Shown: piece by piece, positions 34,450-42,678 of the stretch
Position numbering within the stretch: position 1 is the first letter of the stretch
Layout: each line of letters begins with the position of its first letter
DNA from: DASYPQ01 sp041488095
GTDB taxonomy: Bacteria; Planctomycetota; UBA1135; GCA-002686595
DNA: 64,000 bases
Assembly: GCA_041488095.1 (NCBI GenBank)
Contig: JBGPOP010000006.1
Coordinates: forward strand, 1-64,000
Direction: 5' to 3'
The notes under the pieces: generated by a model
What the model saw: the letters and a program-made list of their open reading frames with translations, nothing else
Told to the model about the DNA's origin: nothing
Databases searched by the model: none
Translations under genes and position numbers: made by a program

Positions 34450-35037
34450 TCACGCGGGCGGATGGAGACGCGCGATGACCGAGGTGAGCTTCTTGACGAT
34501 CGCCTCGACCGCCGCCCGCTGCTTGGGTTCCTTCAGCGCGCCGTCCTCGCCGAAGGCTTCCTGCGCCTTCGCGACGGCGAGCTGGTCGGGCAGCACGAGC
34601 ACGCGGATGTTCGAGAGGATCGAGCGCAACGTGACGAGCCCTCGCAGACCGCCGAGCGCGCCCGGCGACGCAGCCAGGAGCGCCGCGACCTTGCCCTCGA
34701 AGCAGGCGAGCGGAGCCTCGCCCTTCTCCGGGCGCGAGGCCCAGTCGATCGCATTCTTGAGGGCTGCGGAGATCGAGCTGTTGTACTCGGGCGACGAGAT
34801 CAGGAGACCCTGATGCGCGAGCATCAGCTCCTTGAAGCGCCGCGCGTTCGCCGGAACGCCTTCGGCCTGCTCCAGGTCGCCGTCGTAGACCGGCATCGGC
34901 AGGTCGGAGAGGTCGAGGAGGGTGACCTCCGCGCCGGCTGCGCGCGCCGCGTCGGCCGCGACGCGAACAAGCTTCTTGTTGAACGAGTCCCTGCGGAGGC
35001 TTCCGGCGAAGGCGAGGATCCTGGGTGCGGGGGGCAT
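34450..35037 (-). CDS. NAD(P)H-dependent FMN reductase
   Basis: A 195-residue flavodoxin-like protein. The phosphate-binding loop GSLRRDSFNKKLV (residues 12-24) and SPEYNSSISAALKNAIDW (about 82-99) are the two flavin-binding signatures of the NADPH-dependent FMN reductase family. These enzymes supply reduced flavin or reduce quinones, azo compounds and metals. GAGG lies directly before ATG 35037, with a TATCAG stretch behind it on the opposite reading. It is on the same strand as the exported hydrolase 27 bases upstream. Confidence 0.9.
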   Translation of the reverse strand: MPPAPRILAFAGSLRRDSFNKKLVRVAADAARAAGAEVTLLDLSDLPMPVYDGDLEQAEGVPANARRFKELMLAHQGLLISSPEYNSSISAALKNAIDWASRPEKGEAPLACFEGKVAALLAASPGALGGLRGLVTLRSILSNIRVLVLPDQLAVAKAQEAFGEDGALKEPKQRAAVEAIVKKLTSVIARLHPPA

Positions 35038-35063
35038 CCTCTCTGTCTATCAGATCGCACGCT

Positions 35064-36449
35064 TCAGGGCACGTCGACCGCCGCGATCGGCAGGAAGCTC
35101 CGGTCGAAGCGCTCGACGAAGTCGTAGAGCAGGACCTTGGGATCGGGCTTGACCTTCTTCTCGAAGAACTTGCCGTTGAAGTTGACCTGCACGGGCTTCG
35201 CCGGATCGAACATCGAGGCGGAGAGCAGGAGCCGGAAACCCGCCACGCGCTCGCCCGTCGCGGCGAAGCGCCCGGGTCCGGTCGTCTTCACCTCGAGGCG
35301 CGCGGTGTGCTTCTCGATCTCCTCCTCGAGCAGCTTCCGCTTCCCGTTCTCGTCGAGCGCGTTCCAGATCGAGGCCTCGACCTTGGGAGTGACGTTCTCG
35401 GCGACGTCCTTGCCGAGCTTCGTGATCTCGACCCAGTAGGCGCGCGCCTCGTCCGCGCGCGCGGCGAGAAGGACCACCCGTTCGGGCACGGGGTTGCGCC
35501 GCGCGCTGCCGAAGAAGTCGGCCCAATCGACCGCGCCGAAGTCGAAGTCGTGGCCTTTGTCGGGGAACTCGACGAGCTTCGCGTCGGCGGCCTTCTTCTT
35601 CGCGAGCTTGTCGAAGGCGAGGCGCAGGTTGGCGATGAGGCCGGGATCGTCCTTCATGCCCTGCAGGTCGCGGATCGGCAGGTGGAGGACGTTGTCCAGA
35701 TAGCGCAGGTTGTTCTGCCCGCCGGTCAGGTTGAAGCGCGGGCCGCCGATCATCGGCGCGATGGCGGCGAAGAGATCGGGATGGCGCAGCGCGAGGTCCC
35801 AGGCAAGGTGACCTCCACGGCTGATGCCGGTCGCGTAGATCCGGTTCTCGTCGACGTCGTACCAGCGCCGCATCCAGCGCAGCGCCTCGAGCGCGGACCG
35901 TCGCTCGCGATCCGAGAACGCGTAGCCTTCGTTCTTGCCCGCTTCGCTCGGCGCGAGGACGAGCATGCCGAGCTTCTCGGCCGTCGCGCGCCACATGGGC
36001 TCGGTCTGCTTCCCGTTGCCGCCGGTCCCGTGGAAGGCGAGGAGCAACGGTGCCGGGTGTGACGTGTCGAGGCTGAAGGGGACGTAGACGCAGAGCTCCG
36101 TCTTCTCCGTCTTGCCCTCCACGAGGAGATCGGCCGTCCAGGTTCGGGCTCCTCGCTCGGGCGCCGGCTTCGACCGTGGTTCGAGTCCGGGGCCAGGATT
36201 CCCTGCCGGGACCGGAGGAAGCGCCACGGCGCGCTCGGCGGAGCGGAGCCACTCGTCGAGGGTGACGTCGCCGCGCCTTGCAAGCTCGAACGCTACCGAG
36301 CGTCGGGTCTTCGCGTCCGGGTAATCGACGGAATTCGCGAGACCCCGCGCGAGATCGAAGGCCTTGTCGCCCGTCCCCGGCGCCTGCCGCGAAACGCACA
36401 AGACGGCGAATAGGAGGAGGTCCGCGGGGCGAGAACCGTGAGGACGCAT
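35064..36449 (-). CDS. Exported alpha/beta hydrolase (esterase/depolymerase-like)
   Basis: A 461-residue protein with an N-terminal hydrophobic segment (LLLFAVLCVS) that looks like a signal peptide. The hydrolase core has an oxyanion-hole stretch LLLAFHGTGGNGKQ, the nucleophile elbow GISRGG within YATGISRGGHLAWDLA, and a candidate catalytic His in FPDKGHDFDF. A C-terminal beta domain of about 120 residues (starting near RVVLLAARADEARAYW) is common in secreted PHB-depolymerase-like esterases. TAGGGT lies about 24 bases before the start. Probably degrades or modifies a polymer outside the cytoplasm. Confidence 0.8.
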   Translation of the reverse strand: MRPHGSRPADLLLFAVLCVSRQAPGTGDKAFDLARGLANSVDYPDAKTRRSVAFELARRGDVTLDEWLRSAERAVALPPVPAGNPGPGLEPRSKPAPERGARTWTADLLVEGKTEKTELCVYVPFSLDTSHPAPLLLAFHGTGGNGKQTEPMWRATAEKLGMLVLAPSEAGKNEGYAFSDRERRSALEALRWMRRWYDVDENRIYATGISRGGHLAWDLALRHPDLFAAIAPMIGGPRFNLTGGQNNLRYLDNVLHLPIRDLQGMKDDPGLIANLRLAFDKLAKKKAADAKLVEFPDKGHDFDFGAVDWADFFGSARRNPVPERVVLLAARADEARAYWVEITKLGKDVAENVTPKVEASIWNALDENGKRKLLEEEIEKHTARLEVKTTGPGRFAATGERVAGFRLLLSASMFDPAKPVQVNFNGKFFEKKVKPDPKVLLYDFVERFDRSFLPIAAVDVP

Positions 36450-36470
36450 GAGCGGGACCCGAGCTCGGCT

Positions 36471-37133
36471 TCACACCCTACCCGCGCGGATCTCGCGGGT
36501 TTCGAGGACGCGCGTCCGCTCGGGTGGGTTCTCGATCGCCCACACGAGCGTCGTGATCATCCGTTCGAGCGTCACGAGCCCGAGTCGGACGGCCCGCTCG
36601 CGCGTCGACGGAATTGCCTCGAGCACCTTGTACACGGGCAGCAGCGCGAGCGGCCATCGATGTCCCGGCCCGAGCACGTACCAGGGCCGCACGATCGTGG
36701 CGACGAGGCCGGCCTCGCGGATCCGCGCCTCGCACTCGGCGCGCACGTGGACGTAGGCCTGCATCACCGGAGCGGGCTGCGCGACGCTGACGTAGACGAA
36801 GTGCGGTACGCGGGCAGCCTGGGCCGCCTCGATGCCTGCCAGAGCCGAGGCGCGGTCGACCGCGCGGAACTGCCCGGACTTCCATGGAGAGGGCTTCGAG
36901 ACCCCGACGAGCTGGACGAACGCATCAGCGGGCGCGACGCGAGCCGAGAATGAGTCGGCGTCGAGCGCGTCGCCGATGACCACCTCGCAGCTCGAGCGCA
37001 GCTTGCGCTCCGAGCCCGGCCGGAGGAGCGCCCGGACGCGGTGGCCGCGGGCGAGGAGGGCCGCGATCAGGCACGATCCGATGTATCCAGTCCCGCCCGT
37101 GATGAAGACGGCTCGAGGCGAACCCGCTCCCAT
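36471..37133 (-). CDS. NAD(P)-binding SDR-type epimerase/reductase
   Basis: A 220-residue Rossmann protein of the atypical SDR group. The nucleotide site is FITGGTGYIGS (residues 10-20), followed by RVRALLRPGSERK and HFVYVSVAQPAPVMQAYV. The YxxxK pair of classical SDRs is not present as such, so it may be an NmrA-like or complex-I-assembly-like binding protein rather than an active epimerase. A TACCCT box lies 10 bases before ATG 37133 (37144-37149). It shares its strand with the hydrolase 21 bases downstream. Confidence 0.8.
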   Translation of the reverse strand: MGAGSPRAVFITGGTGYIGSCLIAALLARGHRVRALLRPGSERKLRSSCEVVIGDALDADSFSARVAPADAFVQLVGVSKPSPWKSGQFRAVDRASALAGIEAAQAARVPHFVYVSVAQPAPVMQAYVHVRAECEARIREAGLVATIVRPWYVLGPGHRWPLALLPVYKVLEAIPSTRERAVRLGLVTLERMITTLVWAIENPPERTRVLETREIRAGRV

Positions 37134-37253
37134 CGTGCTGACCAGGGTAGGCGAGGGTCTTGAGGAGAAAACAGCGGATTCTCCTGCAACCTCGCGATCC
37201 CGAACCGATCCCCAGGATCAAGAAGGGAAGTTGCCCTCGACGCCGTGCATCCG

Positions 37254-38384
37254 ATGTCACCATCACCGGAGTCTGTAGCTCCCCCGAAGCGTTCCTCGCA
37301 CTCCGGGACATACTCAGGCCTGCTGGAAGAGCTGGTCGAGGTGCTCTCGTCCGCTCGAAGCGCGGCCGCCCGATCGGTCCAGACCATCATGACGACGACC
37401 TACTGGGCTATCGGCCAGCGAATCGTCGAGCACGAGCAGAGGGGGAAGCGGCGGGCAGGATACGGCCAGGCTCTGCTCAAGCACCTTTCCCAGGATCTGA
37501 CCCGGCAGTTCGGCCGTGGGTTCTCGGAGCGGAACCTGGAGCTCATGCGCGGCTTCTACCTGACCTGGCCGATTTCGCAGACATCGTCTGCGAAATCTGG
37601 GGATCGGCGAAAGAGCTCCAGGAAACCCGGGGCATTCCGATTGCCATGGTCTCACTACGTCCGGTTGATCGCGCTGCGATCCCGGGAGTCTCGGGAGTTC
37701 TACGAGACCGAGGCACTTCGGGGCGGTTGGACGTTTCGGCAGCTGACCAGGCAGATCGACAGCCAGTTCTACGAGCGGACCCTCGTCTCCAGGAGGAAGA
37801 CACGGATGCTGGGGGCGGCGCACCAGCCTTCTTCAGGAGATGAAGCCTCACCCGAAGAGGAGATCAAGGATCCATTCGTCCTCGAGTTCCTCGATCTCAA
37901 GGACGAGTACTCGGAGAGCGACATGGAAACGGCCCTCATCTCGCACCTCGAGTCGTTCCTGCTGGAGCTGGGAGGCGACTTCACCTTCGTCGGCCGGCAG
38001 CGGAGGCTGCGCGTGGGAGATCAGTGGCATCGGATCGACTTGCTCTTCTTCCACCGAGGGTTGCGCTGCCTCGTGGTCATCGATCTCAAGCTGGGCGAGC
38101 TCACCGCCGCCGACGCGGGGCAGATGCATTTCTACCTCAACTACGCCCGGGCGAACTGGACCCGGAGCAACGAGAATCCGCCGGTGGGCCTGATCCTGTG
38201 TGCTCAGAAAGACTCGGCGATCGCGCGCTACGCCCTCGAAGGCCTGCCGAACCGGATCCTCGCTGCAGAATACCGTACGGTCCTTCCCGACGAACGCACC
38301 CTGGTCCGCGAGCTGCGTCGCTCGCGTGCGGCCATCGAGCGGCAGACGCATCCAGCCCAGGGTTGTAGGCTGGGCAGGCCATGA
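37254..38384 (+). CDS. DUF1016 / YhcG-type PDDEXK nuclease
   Basis: A 376-residue protein with the N-terminal DUF1016 helical domain (TYWAIGQRIVEHEQRGKRRAG, FSERNLELMRGFYL) and a C-terminal PDDEXK nuclease domain. The catalytic acidic residues and Lys are in HRIDLLFF and VVIDLKLGEL. Such genes occur in defence-associated and mobile regions, and their biological role is unsettled. Apparent GC is somewhat lower than in flanking genes. ATG 37254 is chosen over GTG 37245; neither has a good ribosome-binding site. It overlaps the next gene by 4 bases. Confidence 0.85.
   Translation: MSPSPESVAPPKRSSHSGTYSGLLEELVEVLSSARSAAARSVQTIMTTTYWAIGQRIVEHEQRGKRRAGYGQALLKHLSQDLTRQFGRGFSERNLELMRGFYLTWPISQTSSAKSGDRRKSSRKPGAFRLPWSHYVRLIALRSRESREFYETEALRGGWTFRQLTRQIDSQFYERTLVSRRKTRMLGAAHQPSSGDEASPEEEIKDPFVLEFLDLKDEYSESDMETALISHLESFLLELGGDFTFVGRQRRLRVGDQWHRIDLLFFHRGLRCLVVIDLKLGELTAADAGQMHFYLNYARANWTRSNENPPVGLILCAQKDSAIARYALEGLPNRILAAEYRTVLPDERTLVRELRRSRAAIERQTHPAQGCRLGRP
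38366..38371 (+). promoter_or_regulatory. TAGGCT -10-like box before the BNR-repeat gene
   Basis: TAGGCT lies 9 bases before ATG 38381, inside the end of the nuclease gene. The downstream gene may therefore have its own promoter despite the ATGA overlap. Confidence 0.3.
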
Positions 38385-39532
38385 TCACCTCCCTCCTCCT
38401 CGCGCTCCTCGGTGGTGACCCGGTCCGGACCGTGACTCTTCAGACGCCCGAGGACGCGCACGAACCTCAGGTCGCGGTGGAATCGCCGACCGGGAAGGAC
38501 GACGTGAGGGTCCTCCGCCCCGACGGGATCGAGCTCTGCGCGAGGAGGGTCTACGTCGCCTATGGAACGCGAGACGCCGTCTTCGTCTCGGTCTCCGAGG
38601 ACTGCGGCGCTTCGTTCGGGCATCCGGTGCAGGTTGCCAAGGTCGGCAGCCTCGCTCTCGGCATGCGACGAGGGCCACGGATCGCGATCTCCGGAGGATC
38701 GGTCGTGATCACGGCGATCGCAGGAGAGCGCGGCGGTGGGCGCGACGGAGATCTCCTCTCCTGGCGCTCGACTGACGCGGGGAAGAGCTGGAGCCCCGGC
38801 GAACGGATCAACGAGGTCGTTGGATCCGCGAGGGAGGGTCTCCACGCGATGGCCGCGGGCCTGGAGGACCGTCTCTTCTGCTCCTGGATCGATCTCGGGA
38901 CCGACGCGCCCAGGATCTGCGGATCGCTCTCGACGGACGGCGGCAGGAACTGGGGCCCGACGCGAGTCCTCTGCGCCGATTCGGAGGCCATCTGCCCGTG
39001 CTGCCAACCCTCGGTGGCCCTGGGCGGCAACGGTTGGATCCATGTCATGTGGCGCGGCCAGGCGAACGGCGCACGTGACATGGTCCTCGCCGTCTCGAAG
39101 GACGGTGGGCAGAACTTCTCCGCGCCGACGAAGCTCGGCCAAGGAACTTGGAAGCTGAGCGCTTGCCCGATGGACGGCGGAGCCTTGGTCGCGCTGCCGG
39201 GCAGGGTGGTCAGCGTGTGGCGGCGCGAGAACAGGATCTATCGCGCGGAACGCAACGGACCTGAGGGTCTCCTCGGTGAGGGTGAGCAGCCCTGGGCCGC
39301 GTGCGGACCGGCCGGAATCTGCTTCGTGTGGGTCGAGAAGCGTGGAGGACGGCTCCTCTTGTCGTGCGCGGGCGCGACGAAGCCGGTCGAGCTGGCACCG
39401 GAGGCGAGCGACCCGGTGATCGGGGCTGCTGGATTTGGCCGGGGACCGATGGTCGTGGTCTGGGAATCGGGGACGGGGCCGAGCTCGAGGATCGTCGCGG
39501 CGCGAGTGGCATCGGGTGCGAAGGAGGACTGA
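38381..39532 (+). CDS. Exported BNR/sialidase-like repeat protein
   Basis: A 383-residue protein with a short hydrophobic start (MITSLLLALLGG). At least three BNR Asp-box motifs are visible: STDAGKSW, STDGGRNW and SKDGGQNF, spaced as in six-bladed sialidase-like propellers. A CPCCQPSV stretch lies mid-protein. I see no clear set of sialidase catalytic residues, so it may bind rather than cleave glycans. It overlaps the upstream nuclease gene by 4 bases, an unlikely functional partner, and converges on the Rieske gene with 2 bases between. Confidence 0.75.
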   Translation: MITSLLLALLGGDPVRTVTLQTPEDAHEPQVAVESPTGKDDVRVLRPDGIELCARRVYVAYGTRDAVFVSVSEDCGASFGHPVQVAKVGSLALGMRRGPRIAISGGSVVITAIAGERGGGRDGDLLSWRSTDAGKSWSPGERINEVVGSAREGLHAMAAGLEDRLFCSWIDLGTDAPRICGSLSTDGGRNWGPTRVLCADSEAICPCCQPSVALGGNGWIHVMWRGQANGARDMVLAVSKDGGQNFSAPTKLGQGTWKLSACPMDGGALVALPGRVVSVWRRENRIYRAERNGPEGLLGEGEQPWAACGPAGICFVWVEKRGGRLLLSCAGATKPVELAPEASDPVIGAAGFGRGPMVVVWESGTGPSSRIVAARVASGAKED

Positions 39533-39534
39533 GC

Positions 39535-39882
39535 TCACACCCAGATCTCGCAGTCCCCGTCCTTCTCGCGCACGCGGTACCTCCTCGCGTCCTTGCACAC
39601 GCGCCCGACCGCCTTCCCGGTCCGCGGATCGAACTGGTAGTTGTGCAGCGGGCACATCGCAAGCCTCCCGCCGACGAGCGGCCCCTCGCCGATCCGGCCT
39701 CCCTCGTGCGGGCATAGCGCATCGAGCGCGTAGAGCCCGCCTTCGACTCGGCACAGCACGACCTGCCTCCCCGTCCCCGCGAGCGGATCGCCGAGGTCGA
39801 CCTTCCTCGCGTGCCCCTCCGGGAGCCTGCCCGTGCCCCGGATCAGCGCCGCCTTGCCGCGGAACAGGTCGAGGAATCCCAC
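39535..39882 (-). CDS. Small Rieske [2Fe-2S] protein
   Basis: A 115-residue soluble Rieske ferredoxin. The cluster ligands are C57 and H59 (CPHEGG) and C77 and H80 (CPLHNYQF). Length and motif fit the ferredoxin components of ring-hydroxylating oxygenases or the NirD-like family. No oxygenase or reductase partner is adjacent. It starts with GTG 39882, 7 bases after a TAGCAT box shared with the divergent gene at 39912. Confidence 0.9.
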   Translation of the reverse strand: MGFLDLFRGKAALIRGTGRLPEGHARKVDLGDPLAGTGRQVVLCRVEGGLYALDALCPHEGGRIGEGPLVGGRLAMCPLHNYQFDPRTGKAVGRVCKDARRYRVREKDGDCEIWV

Positions 39883-39889
39883 GCGCCCG

Positions 39890-39899
39890 ATGCTAGCAT
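39890..39899. promoter_or_regulatory. Palindromic ATGCTAGCAT serving two divergent starts
   Basis: ATGCTAGCAT reads TAGCAT on both strands. The plus-strand copy (39894-39899) lies 12 bases before ATG 39912 and the minus-strand copy (39890-39895) 7 bases before GTG 39882. If both serve as -10 boxes, the two leaderless transcripts start from overlapping promoters and should compete. Confidence 0.4.
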
Positions 39900-39911
39900 C
39901 CCCCCGCTCCG

Positions 39912-41306
39912 ATGAAGCCGGTCCTGCTCGTCGACGTCGTCGGGCTGACGCCGCGCCTGATCTCCGAGCGCACGCCGAATCTCTCGGACCTCGCCAAGCG
40001 CGGCGCGATGGCGCCGATGAGCGCCGTGCTCCCGGCGGTCACGTGCAGCGCCCAGGCGACGATGCTCACCGGGCTCGCGCCCACTTCGCACGGCGCCGTC
40101 GGCAACGGCTGGCTCGACCGCGCCAGCGGCGAGATCGCGATGTGGCGCCAGTCGAACGCGCTCGTCGAGGGCGAGAAGGTCTACGAGGCGGCGCGGCGGC
40201 TCGACCGCACGTTCACCTGCGCCAAGCTCTTCTGGTGGTGGAACCTGGGCGCCGCGGTCGCCTGGTCGATCACGCCGCGGCCGTTCTATCCCGCCGACGG
40301 GCGCAAGATCCCGGCGATCTACGCCTGGCCGACGGAATTCGGCGTGGAGATGGAGCGCGCGCTCGGCCCCTTCCCCTTCTTCGACTTCTGGGGTCCGCGA
40401 TCCGGGATCGCGTCCAGCCGCTGGATCGCGGACGCGGCGATCCGCACGCTCGAGAAGCAGCGGCCGGCGCTGACGCTCGCCTACCTGCCCCACCTCGACT
40501 ACGACTTCCAGCGCTTCGGTCCCGACGATCCGCGCTCGCTCCGCGCCGTGGAGGAGATCGACGCGGTCTTCGGCGACGTGCGCGCTGCAGCGCAACGCGC
40601 CGGCGCGGAGATCGTGGTCGTCAGCGAGTACGGGATCGGCGCCGTCGACGCACCGATCGACATCAACCGCGCGCTGCGGAGATCGGGGCTGCTCGTCGCG
40701 CGCGCGACGCCCGCGGGCGAGGTGCTCGACACCTTCGGCAGCCGAGCCTTCGCTCTCGCCGACCACCAGGTCGCGCACGTCTACACGCGCTCGCGCGAAG
40801 CCACCGAGCATGCGAGGGCCGCGATCCTCGCGCTCCCGGGGGTCGAGACCGTCCTCGAAGGCGAGCAGAAGCGCGAGGCCGGGCTCGACCACCCCCGCGC
40901 GGGCGACCTGGTCGCGATCGCGCGGCCGAACGCGTGGTTCACGTGGTACTACTGGCTCGACGACGCGGCCGAGCCCGATTTCGCCCGCACGGTCGACATC
41001 CACCGCAAGCCCGGATACGACCCGTGCGAGCTGTTCGTCGATCCGCAGCTCGCCCTCCCGCAGCTGCGCGTCGCGCTGCGCCTGGCGCAGAAGAAGCTCG
41101 GCCTGCGCTACCTCATGGACATGATCCCGCTCGACGCGAGGCTCGTGCGAGGCAGCCACGGACGATTGCCGGACGATCCGAGGGACGGGCCGGTGTTCCT
41201 GTGCTCGCGACCCTTCGGGGAGTGCGGCGGGGATCCCGAGGGGGGCGCGGTCGCGATGGCGTCTGTCAAGGAGCGCGTGCTCGGGCTGCTCCAGCGCGCG
41301 CGCTGA
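39912..41306 (+). CDS. Alkaline-phosphatase-superfamily phosphodiesterase/nucleotide pyrophosphatase
   Basis: A 464-residue metal-dependent enzyme. The N-terminal LLVDVVGLTP contains the first metal-binding Asp, and T44 in LPAVTCSAQATMLTGLAP is the expected nucleophile. YLPHLDYDFQRFGPDD, ADHQVAHVY and the C-terminal GSHGRLPDDPRDGPVF supply further metal ligands. It matches the nucleotide pyrophosphatase/phosphodiesterase branch. No signal peptide, so probably cytoplasmic. It is followed after 2 bases by an MFS carrier, so the two may process and move one organophosphate or its product. Confidence 0.88.
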   Translation: MKPVLLVDVVGLTPRLISERTPNLSDLAKRGAMAPMSAVLPAVTCSAQATMLTGLAPTSHGAVGNGWLDRASGEIAMWRQSNALVEGEKVYEAARRLDRTFTCAKLFWWWNLGAAVAWSITPRPFYPADGRKIPAIYAWPTEFGVEMERALGPFPFFDFWGPRSGIASSRWIADAAIRTLEKQRPALTLAYLPHLDYDFQRFGPDDPRSLRAVEEIDAVFGDVRAAAQRAGAEIVVVSEYGIGAVDAPIDINRALRRSGLLVARATPAGEVLDTFGSRAFALADHQVAHVYTRSREATEHARAAILALPGVETVLEGEQKREAGLDHPRAGDLVAIARPNAWFTWYYWLDDAAEPDFARTVDIHRKPGYDPCELFVDPQLALPQLRVALRLAQKKLGLRYLMDMIPLDARLVRGSHGRLPDDPRDGPVFLCSRPFGECGGDPEGGAVAMASVKERVLGLLQRAR

Positions 41307-41308
41307 GC

Positions 41309-42517
41309 ATGACCGCGAACCCGGGCGGACCCGCGGAACGGGAGAAGCTTCCGCGCGAGGTCGTCGCGCTCGGCTGGACGAGCTTCTTCACCGACGTCTC
41401 GAGCGAGATGATCGTGCCGCTCCTGCCGCTCTTCCTCACGAGCGTCCTCGGGGCCGGCGCTCTCGCCCTGGGGTGGGTCGAGGGTTTCGCGGAGGCCGTC
41501 GCGAGCCTGCTCAAGCTCTTCTCCGGCCGCTGGTCCGATCGACTGGGCCGCTGCCGTCCGTTCGTGGTCGGCGGCTACGCGCTCTCGACGCTCGCAAGGC
41601 CTTTCGTCGCGCTCGCAGCCGCGCCCTGGCACGTCGTGCTCGTGCGCGCGCTCGACCGCACCGGCAAGGGCCTGCGCACGAGCCCGCGCGACGCGATGAT
41701 CGCCGCGGCGACGAGCGAGAGGAACCGGGGCTCCGCCTACGGCTTCCACCGCGCCATGGACCACGCCGGGTCGGTCATCGGACCGGTGTGCGCGATCCTG
41801 CTCCTCGAGTTCGCGACCAGCAACCTGAGGACGATCTTCTGGCTCGCTGCGATCCCGGGCGTCGTCGCGGTCGCCGTGCTGCTCGCCGGAGTCCGCGAGT
41901 CGCGGAATGCGAGGCCCGAAGCGGAGGTGGTTCCCTGGCGCTCCTCCATGCCCGACGGTCCGCTCCTGCGCCTGCTCGCGCCGCTCGCGATCTTCACGCT
42001 CGGGAACTCGAGCGACCTCTGCCTTCTGCTGAACGTCGGAGCGCACGGCTCGGGTCCGGTGCAGCTCTCGCTCCTGTGGATCGGCCTGCACGTGGTCAAG
42101 TCCGTCGTCTCGCTCCGCTCCGGGCGCCTCGTCGATCGCTTCGGCTCGCTGCCGCTCGTCTCGGCGGGTTGGCTCGTCTACGCCGCGGTCTACGCCGGCC
42201 TCGCGTTCGCGGAGGACAAGACCGCGATCGTCGCCCTGTGTCTCGTGTACGGCGCCTACCACGGTCTCTCCGAGAGCGCGGAGAAAGCGCTCGTCGCGCG
42301 CATCGCGCCGGAAGGCCGCCGCGGCGCGGCCTTCGGCTGGTATCACCTGACCGTCGGCCTGCTCGCGCTGCCGGCGAGCGTGATCTTCGGTGCGGTGTGG
42401 AGCGCGCGCGGGAGCACGGCGGCCTTCCTGCTCGGGGCCTCGCTCGCCGGCCTCGCGTGGATCGCTCTGCTCACGCTTCGCCCCGGCCGGGGCGGCGGTA
42501 TCGCTGGGTCCCGCTGA
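41309..42517 (+). CDS. Major facilitator superfamily transporter
   Basis: A 402-residue carrier with about 11-12 membrane segments. The N-terminal GWTSFFTDVSSEMIVPLLPL and the segment RALDRTGKGLRTSPRDAMI match the MFS_1 group seen in planctomycetes and relatives. The loop between segments 2 and 3 holds SGRWSDRLGRCRP, the conserved MFS motif A. It starts 2 bases after the phosphodiesterase stop, in one operon. Substrate unknown. Confidence 0.88.
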   Translation: MTANPGGPAEREKLPREVVALGWTSFFTDVSSEMIVPLLPLFLTSVLGAGALALGWVEGFAEAVASLLKLFSGRWSDRLGRCRPFVVGGYALSTLARPFVALAAAPWHVVLVRALDRTGKGLRTSPRDAMIAAATSERNRGSAYGFHRAMDHAGSVIGPVCAILLLEFATSNLRTIFWLAAIPGVVAVAVLLAGVRESRNARPEAEVVPWRSSMPDGPLLRLLAPLAIFTLGNSSDLCLLLNVGAHGSGPVQLSLLWIGLHVVKSVVSLRSGRLVDRFGSLPLVSAGWLVYAAVYAGLAFAEDKTAIVALCLVYGAYHGLSESAEKALVARIAPEGRRGAAFGWYHLTVGLLALPASVIFGAVWSARGSTAAFLLGASLAGLAWIALLTLRPGRGGGIAGSR

Positions 42518-42678
42518 TCGATTCGACTGCGCTCGAAGCAGATGGAGTGTGTCCGGCATGGCCGCACGAATCCGGGCACAGCTCTCCGGCCGCAGGATCG
42601 GCTATCCTGGCGCGGCGCCGAACCCGGGCGCTCCAACTGCGAAGCTTCCGCCGCAATGAGCCGGAGAGTTCCCCTGCC

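Noticed and set aside
36174..36192. tRNA T-arm-like GGTTCGAGTCC
   Set aside because: It lies inside the coding sequence of the exported hydrolase and no acceptor, D or anticodon stem can be folded around it.
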